A stretch of DNA of 64,000 nt from a virus (IMGVR_UViG_3300008267_000018:1-64000); one strand, 5' to 3'. Counted from the first letter of the stretch, positions 37,149 through 43,994 are shown. Program-made: numbers and translations. Notes: generated by a model not told the origin, from the letters alone.

Positions 37149-37346
37149 TCAGAACAACTTGATGTTGCGTTTACTCAAGCCTGTGCCAGGCAATGAGATA
37201 GATCCACGTACACCAGATTCTCTGGCGTTAAGTGTTACCTGGAATGGTCCAAGTTGAATCGACTTAGTAAACGATTTGATTCCATGTTCAGTGACATTGA
37301 ATCCAGCAATTGTCTTGTCAAAGTTAATGGGTGACTTGTCAGTCAT
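37149..37346 (-). CDS. DUF4236-like small protein (65 aa)
   Basis: MTDKSPINFDKTIAGFNVTE start at 37346; then SFTKSIQLGPFQVTLNARES and GVRGSISLPGTGLSKRNIK. The last part resembles DUF4236 ('xSxxLGP...GVRxSxSLPGTGLSxRN'). Function unknown. Overlaps the type B gene at 37339 by 8 bases. Confidence 0.6.
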   Translation of the reverse strand: MTDKSPINFDKTIAGFNVTEHGIKSFTKSIQLGPFQVTLNARESGVRGSISLPGTGLSKRNIKLF

Positions 37347-37683
37347 CGAGTTGCTCCAGTGCTTTACGAATGATGTCGTAAGTGACATCATCAATCTTGT
37401 CTCTGTTGTATACATCGCCAAGTTCAATTAACGCTTGCTCCTTTAAGCTTGGCGGCCTGGGGCGGCGGGCGGCGCGGAGTGATGGGATGAGAGCGCAGTG
37501 AGTTACTAGGTTTTGGCAGCGCAGCCACTCACAACACGCCTCTAGCTCCTGATCGGCGCCCCAGCGGGCGGCTTGGGTGGCGATGAAATCTACAAGTCCA
37601 TCATGTTTGACCTTGGCATCAATCCAAGAATCGTGCCACTGCTCCACCAGTTCCGGCGGTGGGGTAATTGGATGGTCAGTCAT
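37339..37683 (-). CDS. Type B module protein 3 (114 aa)
   Basis: MTDHPITPPPELVEQWHDSW, AARWGADQELEACCEWLR, LRAARRPRPPSLKEQALIEL and RKALEQLDD. Third copy of the family of 31932 and 32718, 4.3 kb away. Its start has an 8-base overlap with the upstream gene, like the array members. Confidence 0.65.
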   Translation of the reverse strand: MTDHPITPPPELVEQWHDSWIDAKVKHDGLVDFIATQAARWGADQELEACCEWLRCQNLVTHCALIPSLRAARRPRPPSLKEQALIELGDVYNRDKIDDVTYDIIRKALEQLDD

Positions 37684-37975
37684 CGTAGGAATCCTCGTGA
37701 CAAAGAATGAATTTTAATTCGAAATACTCCGAATCGCTATTGTCTTTGGAATGGTACTTGGCTTCGAATCCACCAGATCCAACACATGTTTCCTTGATGG
37801 ATTCATTTAATAAATGACGTGCCCTTGCTTTAAGTCTTTGCAATGTTGGCAATGAGTATCCATTGCCTGCCGTTGTTTGCCATTGCCAGTCAAGTGCTGT
37901 CATGGCAATCAATACTTTTTCAAAGTTGAATTTGTCAATGATCTCATCGATCATTTCCTTCTGATCAGGAGTCAT
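37676..37975 (-). CDS. Hypothetical protein (99 aa)
   Basis: MTPDQKEMIDEIIDKFNFEK, VLIAMTALDWQWQTTAGNGY, TCVGSGGFEAKYH and EYFELKFILCHED. Overlaps the next gene by 4 bases (ATGA) and the type B gene. Unknown. Confidence 0.55.
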   Translation of the reverse strand: MTPDQKEMIDEIIDKFNFEKVLIAMTALDWQWQTTAGNGYSLPTLQRLKARARHLLNESIKETCVGSGGFEAKYHSKDNSDSEYFELKFILCHEDSYDD

Positions 37976-38175
37976 TTGAGGTTGTCAGGTAGTAGTGCTT
38001 GGGTGTCTTCATCATCCATGTTTGTCATGATGAACTTTTGTCCATCGGGGGCAACAAAGCCCCCGATAAAACCAATGCCATGTTTATCTGCTGATTCTTT
38101 CATCTTGGCTACAAGCTGCATAGCTTGGAGTCGTTGAAGATCAATAGAGTCTGGGATGCGCAGGCTGTCAGACAT
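37972..38175 (-). CDS. Hypothetical protein (67 aa)
   Basis: MSDSLRIPDSIDLQRLQAMQ, LVAKMKESADKHGIGFIGG, FVAPDGQKFIMTNMDDEDTQ. Contains the GIGFIGGFV/PDGQKFIM beta hairpin. No family. Preceded by a hairpin with stem TGGTCA / TGACCA in 38198-38222. Confidence 0.55.
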   Translation of the reverse strand: MSDSLRIPDSIDLQRLQAMQLVAKMKESADKHGIGFIGGFVAPDGQKFIMTNMDDEDTQALLPDNLK

Positions 38176-38280
38176 TTGATTAGTACGTGAGGTGAGTTGA
38201 GTGTGGTCACGGCAAGTCTACCAGGGTAGTCAAGCCATGACCAATGGTCTTAATGTTTCCTTAACCTTGCGGTAGGGCTG

Positions 38281-38751
38281 TTAGCTATGAAGTTCTTGGT
38301 GCTGACGCCATGCAGCTGTGTGCATTTCATCAGCAGTCAGTGGTGACTCACTGCCATAGCCAAGCTCTTCATCTGATGGTTCATAGTCAAGTTCATTGTC
38401 AAGCATGGGGATAATCTCATCATCCAGCATGGCAAGCATGGAGGGTGTGAGATGTTGATCCATTTCGTGACGTTTGCTCTCACGTTGAGAGATAGCTTTC
38501 AGTTCTTCGAGAATGTTGGCAAGCTTGTGGTACTCGTTAAGGTTGGTCTTGTGAGTAGTCATGGGTTGATTATTGGAAGATTGAGTAGTGATCTGGAACT
38601 TAATCAGTTCAGTTAGTCCAACAAGCCTGGTGATTACCAGGTCTTTGTTGTCATGAACTGTTGCATCATCTTTGAGTACTTCAGTTAATGCAAACAATGC
38701 ATCATGGATGAAAGTGATGTCTACTTCTGTGAAGGAGTACTGTTTAGTCAT
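38281..38751 (-). CDS. Hypothetical protein (156 aa)
   Basis: MTKQYSFTEVDITFIHDALF start at 38751. A two-part protein: helical N-terminal region with LVITRLVGLTELIKFQITTQ, then a second part from MTTHKTNLNEYHKLANILEE that reads like a separate protein and could have its own start. Ends acidic. Unknown. Confidence 0.5.
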   Translation of the reverse strand: MTKQYSFTEVDITFIHDALFALTEVLKDDATVHDNKDLVITRLVGLTELIKFQITTQSSNNQPMTTHKTNLNEYHKLANILEELKAISQRESKRHEMDQHLTPSMLAMLDDEIIPMLDNELDYEPSDEELGYGSESPLTADEMHTAAWRQHQELHS

Positions 38752-38840
38752 GGGTTGGTAAGTGAATGAATGGTGTGTAGTACAGAGGCATCTCTTATAG
38801 ATTAAGGTGCACCTCTGGTACTTCTGTCGGGGGGTCTGGG

Positions 38841-38870
38841 GGGTAGGCCAGTAGTTATCTGGCAATACCC
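38841..38870. repeat. 30-bp hairpin repeat, copy 1
   Basis: Identical to 39112-39141: GGGTA-GGCCAG-TAGTTAT-CTGGC-AATACCC. It folds into a stem of about 10 bp with bulges. Lies between the 38751 and 38880 genes. Confidence 0.7.
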
Positions 38871-38879
38871 TTGATGAGT

Positions 38880-39086
38880 TTAAAAACAGTTGTGAGGCGT
38901 ACCTAGTTCTTTGATCAATCGCTCAAAGGAACAATTGACTCTTGTGCCGTTAACGACTGCATAGATGTTATCGCTGCCATAAGTTGTACGCAGTTCAGTT
39001 ATCTTATCTTCTGGTATAGCTAGAAGATGAGGTCTGCCATCTGAAGTAACTTGAGTGGTTTTGAAAACAAAAATTCTTTGTGGCAT
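38880..39086 (-). CDS. Hypothetical protein (68 aa)
   Basis: MPQRIFVFKTTQVTSDGRPH, LLAIPEDKITELRTTYGSDN. Beta-rich small protein flanked by the two hairpin repeats. No family. Confidence 0.55.
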   Translation of the reverse strand: MPQRIFVFKTTQVTSDGRPHLLAIPEDKITELRTTYGSDNIYAVVNGTRVNCSFERLIKELGTPHNCF

Positions 39087-39111
39087 TGTGTTAATTACGT
39101 TGAGCTTAAAT

Positions 39112-39141
39112 GGGTAGGCCAGTAGTTATCTGGCAATACCC
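39112..39141. repeat. 30-bp hairpin repeat, copy 2
   Basis: Perfect direct copy of 38841-38870, 25 bases upstream of the 38880 gene's start. Two more hairpins follow: 39152-39173 (TTCGCTATT / AATAGCGAA) and 39182-39199 (CATAAC / GTTATG). Confidence 0.7.
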
Positions 39142-39227
39142 TGGTACTTACTGTTCGCTATTCGCAAATAGCGAATGTCAGCATAACGTTAGTGTTATGT
39201 GCCGTAGGTTAGATCAAGCCGAGAATC
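39142..39227. other. Hairpin-rich intergenic segment
   Basis: Non-coding. Contains TTCGCTATT-CGCA-AATAGCGAA and GCATAACGTTAGTGTTATG, two short hairpins downstream of the homing-type gene. No promoter recognised. Confidence 0.4.
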
Positions 39228-39770
39228 CTAAGCCAGGAGTTTACAACTGATTTCAGGCAATACATTTAATACTGAAAAATCTTTGTAAACATCTTTAACA
39301 AAGCAATTGTATTCATAGGCTAAACGAGCAGGGCATATGTGATGAGCAAGATGTTTAGACTTACCGTTTAGAGTAACGGTAGACCTAAATAAACCTCTTG
39401 TCTTGTGCCATGAAACCCCCTTGTAACCCGTAGTGTTACTAGATCTAAGTTTCATGTTTGCTGCGTTTTGAGATCTACTTGATAAACGTAGATTTTCAAT
39501 ACAGTTATTAGAACTATCTTGATCTATATGATCAACTTCATATTGACCAGGATCTGTACCTGTGGCCAGATAATAAACAATCCTGGCGCACTTATAGTTC
39601 TTTCCATTGATTTGAATTATAGATCGCTTGGATTTAAAATCATAGGCACCTGCCTGTTCACCAGGTTTGCATCGATTATTAAAGCTGTATTTAACAGCAA
39701 GACCAGTAGGAAAACTGGGGCAAAGTTCATAACGCTTTGCCACCAAATCGTAGTCAGGCATGTTGTGCAT
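39228..39770 (-). CDS. HNH endonuclease with AP2 domain
   Basis: 180 residues from ATG 39770. NGKNYKCARIVYYLATGTDP, YEVDHIDQDSSNNCIENLRL (HNH core with the DH and NN), RSQNAANMKLRSSNTTGYKG, then the AP2 fold VSWHKTRGLFRSTVTLNGK. Homing-type, inserted between two phage genes. ATG 39761 is an alternative start. Confidence 0.8.
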   Translation of the reverse strand: MHNMPDYDLVAKRYELCPSFPTGLAVKYSFNNRCKPGEQAGAYDFKSKRSIIQINGKNYKCARIVYYLATGTDPGQYEVDHIDQDSSNNCIENLRLSSRSQNAANMKLRSSNTTGYKGVSWHKTRGLFRSTVTLNGKSKHLAHHICPARLAYEYNCFVKDVYKDFSVLNVLPEISCKLLA

Positions 39771-39772
39771 AA

Positions 39773-40132
39773 TTAAATCAATCCAAGAATTGATAACCAA
39801 GAATCTACGTGGTCTGGTTCGACTTCGTCACTGCAGGGAGTGAGGCAGGTGCTGTCGAACGTGTACTCCTCGATCTCTTCGTTGGTTGGGATGTCGTACC
39901 ATCCTTCGAGATCTTCCTTGTCCTGGGCTGAGTAGTTACCACCGGCTGGGATCCAGTAGCACCTGAGGATTCCACGCTTGGTTCTGTAGACATTACCAGT
40001 GCAGGCGATGGCGCCTTTGGGTGCGTCCTGAAAGTCTGTCTCTGCTTGGAACTGCTGGTTACCTTCGTCTTCGTCGAAGGCTTCGTAGCCGAGTGCGTCT
40101 GCGATGAGCAGTTGTTCAGGTTGAAGAGACAT
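39773..40132 (-). CDS. Hypothetical acidic protein (119 aa)
   Basis: MSLQPEQLLIADALGYEAFD, KGAIACTGNVYRTKRGILRC, YWIPAGGNYSAQDKEDLEGW and VEPDHVDSWLSILGLI. Looks like genuine coding: balanced composition, no low complexity. It overlaps 39805-40284 in another frame for 328 bases. Confidence 0.6.
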   Translation of the reverse strand: MSLQPEQLLIADALGYEAFDEDEGNQQFQAETDFQDAPKGAIACTGNVYRTKRGILRCYWIPAGGNYSAQDKEDLEGWYDIPTNEEIEEYTFDSTCLTPCSDEVEPDHVDSWLSILGLI

Positions 40133-40284
40133 GAGATGAGATCTCCGATGAGTGTGATTGAGATTGAGATGAGTGTGATCAGGACAATGGCGATGTCGTC
40201 AACAATGTCGACCTGCTGTTGATTAGCAGTTGATGTCGGCACAGTTGACGAGTTGTCCTTAGTACGTTGAGTTGATTTGGTCAT
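39805..40284 (-). CDS. Membrane protein with overprinted low-complexity tail
   Basis: Begins MTKSTQRTKDNSSTVPTSTA, then DDIAIVLITLISISITLIGD as one membrane helix. From about residue 52 the frame overlaps the gene 39773-40132 and its composition becomes Ser/Thr/Lys/Pro-rich. Only the N-terminal ~50 residues are non-overlapping, so the tail may be an overprinted extension. Starts 2 bases after the 40287 gene. Confidence 0.5.
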   Translation of the reverse strand: MTKSTQRTKDNSSTVPTSTANQQQVDIVDDIAIVLITLISISITLIGDLISCLFNLNNCSSQTHSATKPSTKTKVTSSSKQRQTFRTHPKAPSPALVMSTEPSVESSGATGSQPVVTTQPRTRKISKDGTTSQPTKRSRSTRSTAPASLPAVTKSNQTT

Positions 40285-40286
40285 GG

Positions 40287-40430
40287 TTAATCACCGTGGT
40301 AAGTGGATGGGTAGTCAGTGGTATCCCAATCAGATTGATTGGATTCACGCATGGCTTGCTCCTGCTCATAGGCAATGTCTGCCATAGCATCAAGCAAGTC
40401 TGCGTTGTAGTTCTGATCAAGTTGAGTCAT
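40287..40430 (-). CDS. Small acidic protein (47 aa)
   Basis: ATG at 40428-40430: MTQLDQNYNADLLDAMADIA, YEQEQAMRESNQSDWDTTD, ending YHGD. Preceded by an ATCTCAACTCAGACC leader and hairpin-leader copy 7. Short but well positioned for expression. Confidence 0.6.
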   Translation of the reverse strand: MTQLDQNYNADLLDAMADIAYEQEQAMRESNQSDWDTTDYPSTYHGD

Positions 40431-40456
40431 GGTCTGAGTTGAGATGGAACGGTGAG

Positions 40457-40480
40457 CAGTTTAAGGACATGCTCAGGTCC
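40457..40480 (-). promoter_or_regulatory. Hairpin-leader motif copy 7
   Basis: On the minus strand GGAC-CTGAGCAT-GTCC then TTAAACTG, upstream of the 47-aa gene. Confidence 0.6.
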
Positions 40481-40498
40481 ATACGTAGTACTGATGTA

Positions 40499-40873
40499 CT
40501 ACCTCATGAGTCTGTTCTTGAAGTTGGGGATATATACATTGTCTTGGCACGGTTCCTTATAGGACCTGTACGTGACAATTGCATAGATGGCCGCTGGTGT
40601 CATGTCGTATGCCCTGGCAATAAACCCAATTGATTCATTGTATTTAGCACGGGCACGAATGTCATTGACCTGGGCATCACTAAGGAAGCCACGGTAGCGT
40701 CCACGTTTGATTGGGTCTTCCTTGAGGGGAGGACGTTGCCTCACTCTACGGATGACCTTAGTCATTGATATGGGACTGCAGTTGACAATGCTAGCGATCA
40801 GATCGTAGCGATAACCTTTGCAACGCAGATCCCAAATCTGGTCTTCTTTCAGGATAGAAATGCGTGATTTCAT
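40499..40873 (-). CDS. Double helix-turn-helix protein (124 aa)
   Basis: Two HTH units: EDQIWDLRCKGYRYDLIASI with VNCSPISMTKVIRRVR, and SDAQVNDIRARAKYNESIGF with YDMTPAAIYAIVTYRS. Such pairs occur in the DNA-recognition part of homing nucleases and in small phage repressors. No nuclease motif, so perhaps a regulator. Preceded by hairpin-leader copy 8. Confidence 0.65.
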   Translation of the reverse strand: MKSRISILKEDQIWDLRCKGYRYDLIASIVNCSPISMTKVIRRVRQRPPLKEDPIKRGRYRGFLSDAQVNDIRARAKYNESIGFIARAYDMTPAAIYAIVTYRSYKEPCQDNVYIPNFKNRLMR

Positions 40874-40899
40874 TGGATTTGAGTTGAGTTGTTGGTGAG

Positions 40900-40923
40900 T
40901 AGTTTAAGGACATGCTCAGGTCC
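40900..40923 (-). promoter_or_regulatory. Hairpin-leader motif copy 8
   Basis: On the minus strand GGAC-CTGAGCAT-GTCC then TTAAACTA, upstream of the double-HTH gene. Nearly identical to copy 7. Confidence 0.6.
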
Positions 40924-40977
40924 ATCTAATACTTGGAATCTTAATAACCGTTGTTTATCAAAGATCTTAATAACTAA

Positions 40978-41004
40978 ACAGCCATTACTTTGGTGCTGGC
41001 TGTT
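40978..41004 (-). terminator. Terminator-like hairpin
   Basis: Stem ACAGCCA / TGGCTGT with a 12-base loop; on the minus strand it is followed by TTTAGTTATT. Downstream of the 41035 gene. Confidence 0.4.
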
Positions 41005-41034
41005 CGGGTGGGGGTCTGGGGGTAAACCTAGTGC

Positions 41035-41376
41035 TTATCTTATGTATAGGTATGAACCTGCATAATCACAGTTGTGTAGGCAGGTTTCAAATGATTGATC
41101 ATCCAGTAGTTGGTACCGTGCATGTTCCGCTGGTGCTTTCCATGATGCAGGCTTATAGATAGTCCCTGTCTGTCTTGCGACAAATGCATGGACTGATCTG
41201 CCTTCATACCTGGTACCAGGACTAGAGACATGGATGATCTTGTAGTACTTAACCCCTCGCTTAACTTCGAAAGCTACGGGGCTACTGTGCTGTTTGTAGA
41301 ACTTATCTTGGAGAGTCTCGCAGAGTTGTTGGATGCGATCCTCGATAAGCTTGGTGTTAGCGCTTAGTGTTGTCAT
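41035..41376 (-). CDS. Conserved-looking phage protein (113 aa)
   Basis: MTTLSANTKLIEDRIQQLCE start at 41376, then FEVKRGVKYYKIIHVSSPGT, SVHAFVARQTGTIYKPASWK and APAEHARYQLLDD. The 'VHAFVxRxTGxIYKPASWKAPA' block is recurrent in phage virion or early proteins (recollection). Function unknown. Confidence 0.65.
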   Translation of the reverse strand: MTTLSANTKLIEDRIQQLCETLQDKFYKQHSSPVAFEVKRGVKYYKIIHVSSPGTRYEGRSVHAFVARQTGTIYKPASWKAPAEHARYQLLDDQSFETCLHNCDYAGSYLYIR

Positions 41377-41554
41377 GTTGTTGAGTAGGAGTTGGGTTGG
41401 TGATATCAATGCCGACTACAGCAGTTGCTGTGAAGCCAGCAATGATAAGTGATAGGGCTGCCACACAGATCTTACTAAGGCGAGTCTCATGAGACGCATA
41501 GTAAGAATCAAGGTGGACAAATTGCCCTGGTGCTAGACGAACGATGTGCTTCAT
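41357..41554 (-). CDS. Single-pass membrane protein (65 aa)
   Basis: MKHIVRLAPGQFVHLDSYYA, then KICVAALSLIIAGFTATAVV: one membrane helix near the C-terminus. Overlaps the next gene by 20 bases. Unknown. Confidence 0.55.
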   Translation of the reverse strand: MKHIVRLAPGQFVHLDSYYASHETRLSKICVAALSLIIAGFTATAVVGIDITNPTPTQQHDNTKR

Positions 41555-41560
41555 TGGTTT

Positions 41561-41821
41561 TCAGTTGACTGCAAGGATGTACTTAACGCATACGTAGCTT
41601 GGCACTACGTAGTAGCTAGGAATCTCGTTGAGATAGTACCATTCACCCTTGTAGTCAAGAGATATGCAAGAGTTTTCGGTAACAAGCTGTAGTGCTTTGG
41701 CGCCTGTGGTGCACCAAACCATGTATACATTCTTGTCAAACAGCAGATAGTAATCATGCTCTTTGATGTCAAACTCTTTGAGTGCAGATTGAATTTGAAT
41801 GTGGTCAAGTGTGATTGGCAT
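41561..41821 (-). CDS. Hypothetical protein (86 aa)
   Basis: MPITLDHIQIQSALKEFDIK, EHDYYLLFDKNVYMVWCTTG, AKALQLVTENSCISLDYKGE. Aromatic-rich beta protein. Preceded by a CACTCAACCC leader and a hairpin (GCAGAC / GTCTGC). Confidence 0.55.
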   Translation of the reverse strand: MPITLDHIQIQSALKEFDIKEHDYYLLFDKNVYMVWCTTGAKALQLVTENSCISLDYKGEWYYLNEIPSYYVVPSYVCVKYILAVN

Positions 41822-41860
41822 AGAGATTCAACTGGGTTGAGTGTGTGCAGACGCTGAGGT

Positions 41861-41891
41861 CTGCAGTAAAGGCCCGAAGGCCCTTAGTGCA
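41861..41891. repeat. Intergenic hairpin repeat, copy A
   Basis: CTGCAGTAAAGGCCC-GAA-GGCCCTTAGTGCA at 41861-41891. A near-identical copy is at 42445-42475. Stem AAGGGCC / GGCCCTT. Confidence 0.65.
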
Positions 41892-41895
41892 AACG

Positions 41896-42093
41896 TCAAA
41901 GGTAACGCTTATCCAGGCAATAGTATGCATCGCCTATAAAGCTACGCATGTATACCAGTTGATGCCCTGCTTTCGCTGGGCAATGTTTGACGTAATAATT
42001 GTTGAGTAACTTCTGTGCTCCTACGGATAAGAGCATACCTGCTCCTACGCCCATAACCATGGCCAGCACAGGTGTTGCGAGTGAGTCTTTCAT
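41896..42093 (-). CDS. Small membrane-anchored protein (65 aa)
   Basis: MKDSLATPVLAMVMGVGAGM, then LLSVGAQKLLNNYYVKHCPA and YYCLDKRYL. An N-terminal hydrophobic helix and two Cys suggest a membrane-tethered, possibly periplasmic, small protein. Unknown. Confidence 0.55.
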   Translation of the reverse strand: MKDSLATPVLAMVMGVGAGMLLSVGAQKLLNNYYVKHCPAKAGHQLVYMRSFIGDAYYCLDKRYL

Positions 42094-42132
42094 GTCAGTT
42101 GAGCTGAGGTTGATTGAGTGTGTTGAGAAGGA

Positions 42133-42405
42133 TCACATGCGTTGAAGCTTGCGCTCTAGTTCCATGTCAATGGAGTAATGATAGTAGTCTTCCATCTCCA
42201 TGAGCATCTCCTTCATACTTGTTGGTACGCCACCGCCAAGTGTACGTACGTCACGGTCTAGCCACTCTTGCCATTCGGCATCGGTGTCTGGGTCAAATGT
42301 ATTCCACAGCTTCTCAAAGTGAAGCTGGGTTGATTCGCCGCCATACCATGTGACGCGGTACTGTTGTTCGGCGGATGGTTTGTAGACCAGCTCAGGTGTT
42401 GTCAT
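42133..42405 (-). CDS. Hypothetical acidic protein (90 aa)
   Basis: MTTPELVYKPSAEQQYRVTW, YGGESTQLHFEKLWNTFDPD, KEMLMEMEDYYHYSIDMELE. No family. Preceded by a CTTCAACTCAAC leader, a hairpin, and repeat copy B. Confidence 0.55.
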   Translation of the reverse strand: MTTPELVYKPSAEQQYRVTWYGGESTQLHFEKLWNTFDPDTDAEWQEWLDRDVRTLGGGVPTSMKEMLMEMEDYYHYSIDMELERKLQRM

Positions 42406-42444
42406 TGTTGAGTTGAAGTAGCGTTGATGACAGGATGTTGAGTC

Positions 42445-42475
42445 CTGCAGTAAAGGCCCGTAGACCCTTAGTGCA
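42445..42475. repeat. Intergenic hairpin repeat, copy B
   Basis: CTGCAGTAAAGGCCC-GTA-GACCCTTAGTGCA at 42445-42475, matching 41861-41891 except for two bases. Both copies lie immediately before a small hairpin and a CAACTCAAC leader. Confidence 0.65.
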
Positions 42476-42479
42476 GAAG

Positions 42480-42653
42480 TCAGAGTTCAGGTTTAGGAGT
42501 AATGACGAATGCCACATCGTTAGGCATCAGTAGTGCTGCTGCCCTGATGCGGTATTCATTCAGCTTGGTGCTGACATACTCCTTAGATTTGTCACTCTCC
42601 AGCATTGCTGCTGTCGAGATGAGTGCATTGGCTAGTCCTTTGCGGATACCCAT
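42480..42653 (-). CDS. Small hypothetical protein (57 aa)
   Basis: MGIRKGLANALISTAAMLES, then NEYRIRAAALLMPNDVAFVI. Helical. Start 42653 is chosen over 42686. Unknown. Confidence 0.5.
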   Translation of the reverse strand: MGIRKGLANALISTAAMLESDKSKEYVSTKLNEYRIRAAALLMPNDVAFVITPKPEL

Positions 42654-42688
42654 GTTGTGTTGTGTAGATGCCACTGAGTGTGGCAATT

Positions 42689-42733
42689 CCTGACCAGGGG
42701 ATTTGATCCCCCGGCATCACGCTTGTGATCAGG
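42689..42733 (-). ncRNA. Three-way junction RNA element, tRNA-like end
   Basis: CCTGATC / GGTCAGG closing stem (42689-42695 with 42727-42733) encloses two hairpins, TCAC-AAGC-GTGA and GGGG-GATCAAAT-CCCC, on the minus strand. It resembles the acceptor and T arm of a tRNA without the anticodon arm. Lies downstream of the 42729 gene. Confidence 0.35.
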
Positions 42734-42920
42734 CAAGCCAATTCTGGTAGATCCAGATACGGCACTCATCGTAATCAAGGTTGACGTTGGGGTCTTTGCA
42801 CATGGCAGAAGCCTGAGCCTCTACCCATGTGCAAACGTGGCAATCAACCATGACAGGCAGCTCGATGCCACATACTGTTGCAACGTAATCGCCCTGTTGA
42901 TTAAGTGAGATACAGTTCAT
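42729..42920 (-). CDS. Small hypothetical protein (63 aa)
   Basis: MNCISLNQQGDYVATVCGIE, LPVMVDCHVCTWVEAQASAM. The Cys pair (CHVC) and Trp-rich C-terminus resemble small metal-binding proteins. Preceded by hairpin-leader copy 9. Confidence 0.55.
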   Translation of the reverse strand: MNCISLNQQGDYVATVCGIELPVMVDCHVCTWVEAQASAMCKDPNVNLDYDECRIWIYQNWLA

Positions 42921-42954
42921 GATGTTGAGGTGAGTTGATGTGGGTTTGATGCTA

Positions 42955-42976
42955 CGTTTAACGTCCAGCTTGACGT
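42955..42976 (-). promoter_or_regulatory. Hairpin-leader motif copy 9
   Basis: On the minus strand ACGTC-AAGCTG-GACGT then TAAACG, the most divergent copy, upstream of the 63-aa gene. Confidence 0.5.
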
Positions 42977-43173
42977 GTAATCCCGAGCTATTACATCGGA
43001 ATTAACTAGTATTATCAGGTAGCTATAGGATCACTGTCCTATTTGAACGCTGTGATAGCAAGGGGTTTGACCCTAAATAGCGCCCGAAATGTGTTGATTT
43101 GGTAACAAATAACAGGTATTGAGGGCTATATGAACCCCTGGTTGCCCAGGGGAATAGGTAACCGTCTACGAAG
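42977..43173. other. Hairpin-rich intergenic region
   Basis: No gene seen. Short hairpins include ATAGGA / TCCTAT (about 43024-43041) and CCCCTGG / CCAGGGG (about 43134-43151), the latter downstream of the 43174 stop and terminator-like. Confidence 0.4.
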
Positions 43174-43482
43174 TCAGGCCTTCACCTTCGCGCGGAACAC
43201 ATACTTGTCCGCCTGCTTGGTGCAGTAGACAATATACGTGCGTGCTTCGTGATAACCTTCGCCGCAATAGGCTCCGTCTCGTTCTGCTTCCCAACATGCC
43301 TCGGCTTCTTCAAACCTCAGCCATGTTGATAGCGATACAATAACGTCTTGCGGCTTCACTCCATACCTACGGAGTTGCTGCTCTGTCATTGTTACACTCT
43401 TGCCATACCACAGGTGGCTGGCTACCATCTGGCAACGGTCGTCAAACTCGACAACCTTCTGCTCTTCCTTCGTCAGTTGCAT
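43174..43482 (-). CDS. Hypothetical protein (102 aa)
   Basis: MQLTKEEQKVVEFDDRCQMV, SHLWYGKSVTMTEQQLRRYG, ACWEAERDGAYCGEGYHEAR. GC-richer than its neighbours. No family. First gene of the whole leftward early block, so probably among the first expressed. Confidence 0.6.
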   Translation of the reverse strand: MQLTKEEQKVVEFDDRCQMVASHLWYGKSVTMTEQQLRRYGVKPQDVIVSLSTWLRFEEAEACWEAERDGAYCGEGYHEARTYIVYCTKQADKYVFRAKVKA

Positions 43483-43736
43483 TAGATTAGATGCGATTGG
43501 ACTCTGCGTTGTACGGATGCGCAGCCCCCGCTATTCCCCTCCTACATACCTAAACTTCTCAAGGGTATGCACCCTTTCTTTTTTTCTTTCCGGTATTTGT
43601 TTCGGAGGGGTTGTTGGAGAAGGCTCAGGAAAATCATTTACCTTTTTGGCCCTATAAGGGGCCATTTCGAAGTAAAAAAATTAAGTAATATTCAATCTTT
43701 GTGATGTTTTTACCTAGTTAGCCCAAGTTTTTACAC
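43483..43736. promoter_or_regulatory. Early-region control segment
   Basis: About 250 bp without a gene. Contains a pyrimidine-rich run (43577-43592), and the hairpin GGCCC-TATAAG-GGGCC (43639-43654). It lies upstream of the leftward early genes and so should contain their promoter, though no clean box pair is visible. Confidence 0.4.
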
Positions 43737-43762
43737 AAAAAAGCCGAGGTGTTATCCTCGGC
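43737..43762 (-). terminator. Rho-independent terminator
   Basis: On the minus strand GCCGAGG / CCTCGGC with a 6-base loop, followed by TTTTTT. Ends the 43788-43994 transcript. Confidence 0.85.
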
Positions 43763-43787
43763 GTATCAACTTATGTTTTCGTTATCT

Positions 43788-43994
43788 TTAGAAAGTATCC
43801 CTTGCGGCTTCTGCAGCACTTACAGCTTTAGCATATTGCTGCCAATCGGGCTTTTGACGGGCTAATTCACCCCTGGAACCCTGAATAAACGTACGTACTT
43901 CAATTGGATTAGCTCCTTCGCCAGCCATCTCTTCCGCTTTGGCCTTAATTGCCTTTAAAGCAACAATTCGTTGAGCCCTATCGTTTGCGTCCAT
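43788..43994 (-). CDS. Hypothetical Ala-rich protein (68 aa)
   Basis: MDANDRAQRIVALKAIKAKA, EEMAGEGANPIEVRTFIQ, KPDWQQYAKAVSAAEAARDT. Helical. Ends at the terminator 43737. Diverges from the large late gene at 44124. Confidence 0.6.
   Translation of the reverse strand: MDANDRAQRIVALKAIKAKAEEMAGEGANPIEVRTFIQGSRGELARQKPDWQQYAKAVSAAEAARDTF

Noticed and set aside
38865-41030. CRISPR array in the repeat-rich early region
   Set aside because: Only two copies of the 30-bp unit, 240 bp apart and with a gene between; no regular repeat-spacer pattern and no cas genes.
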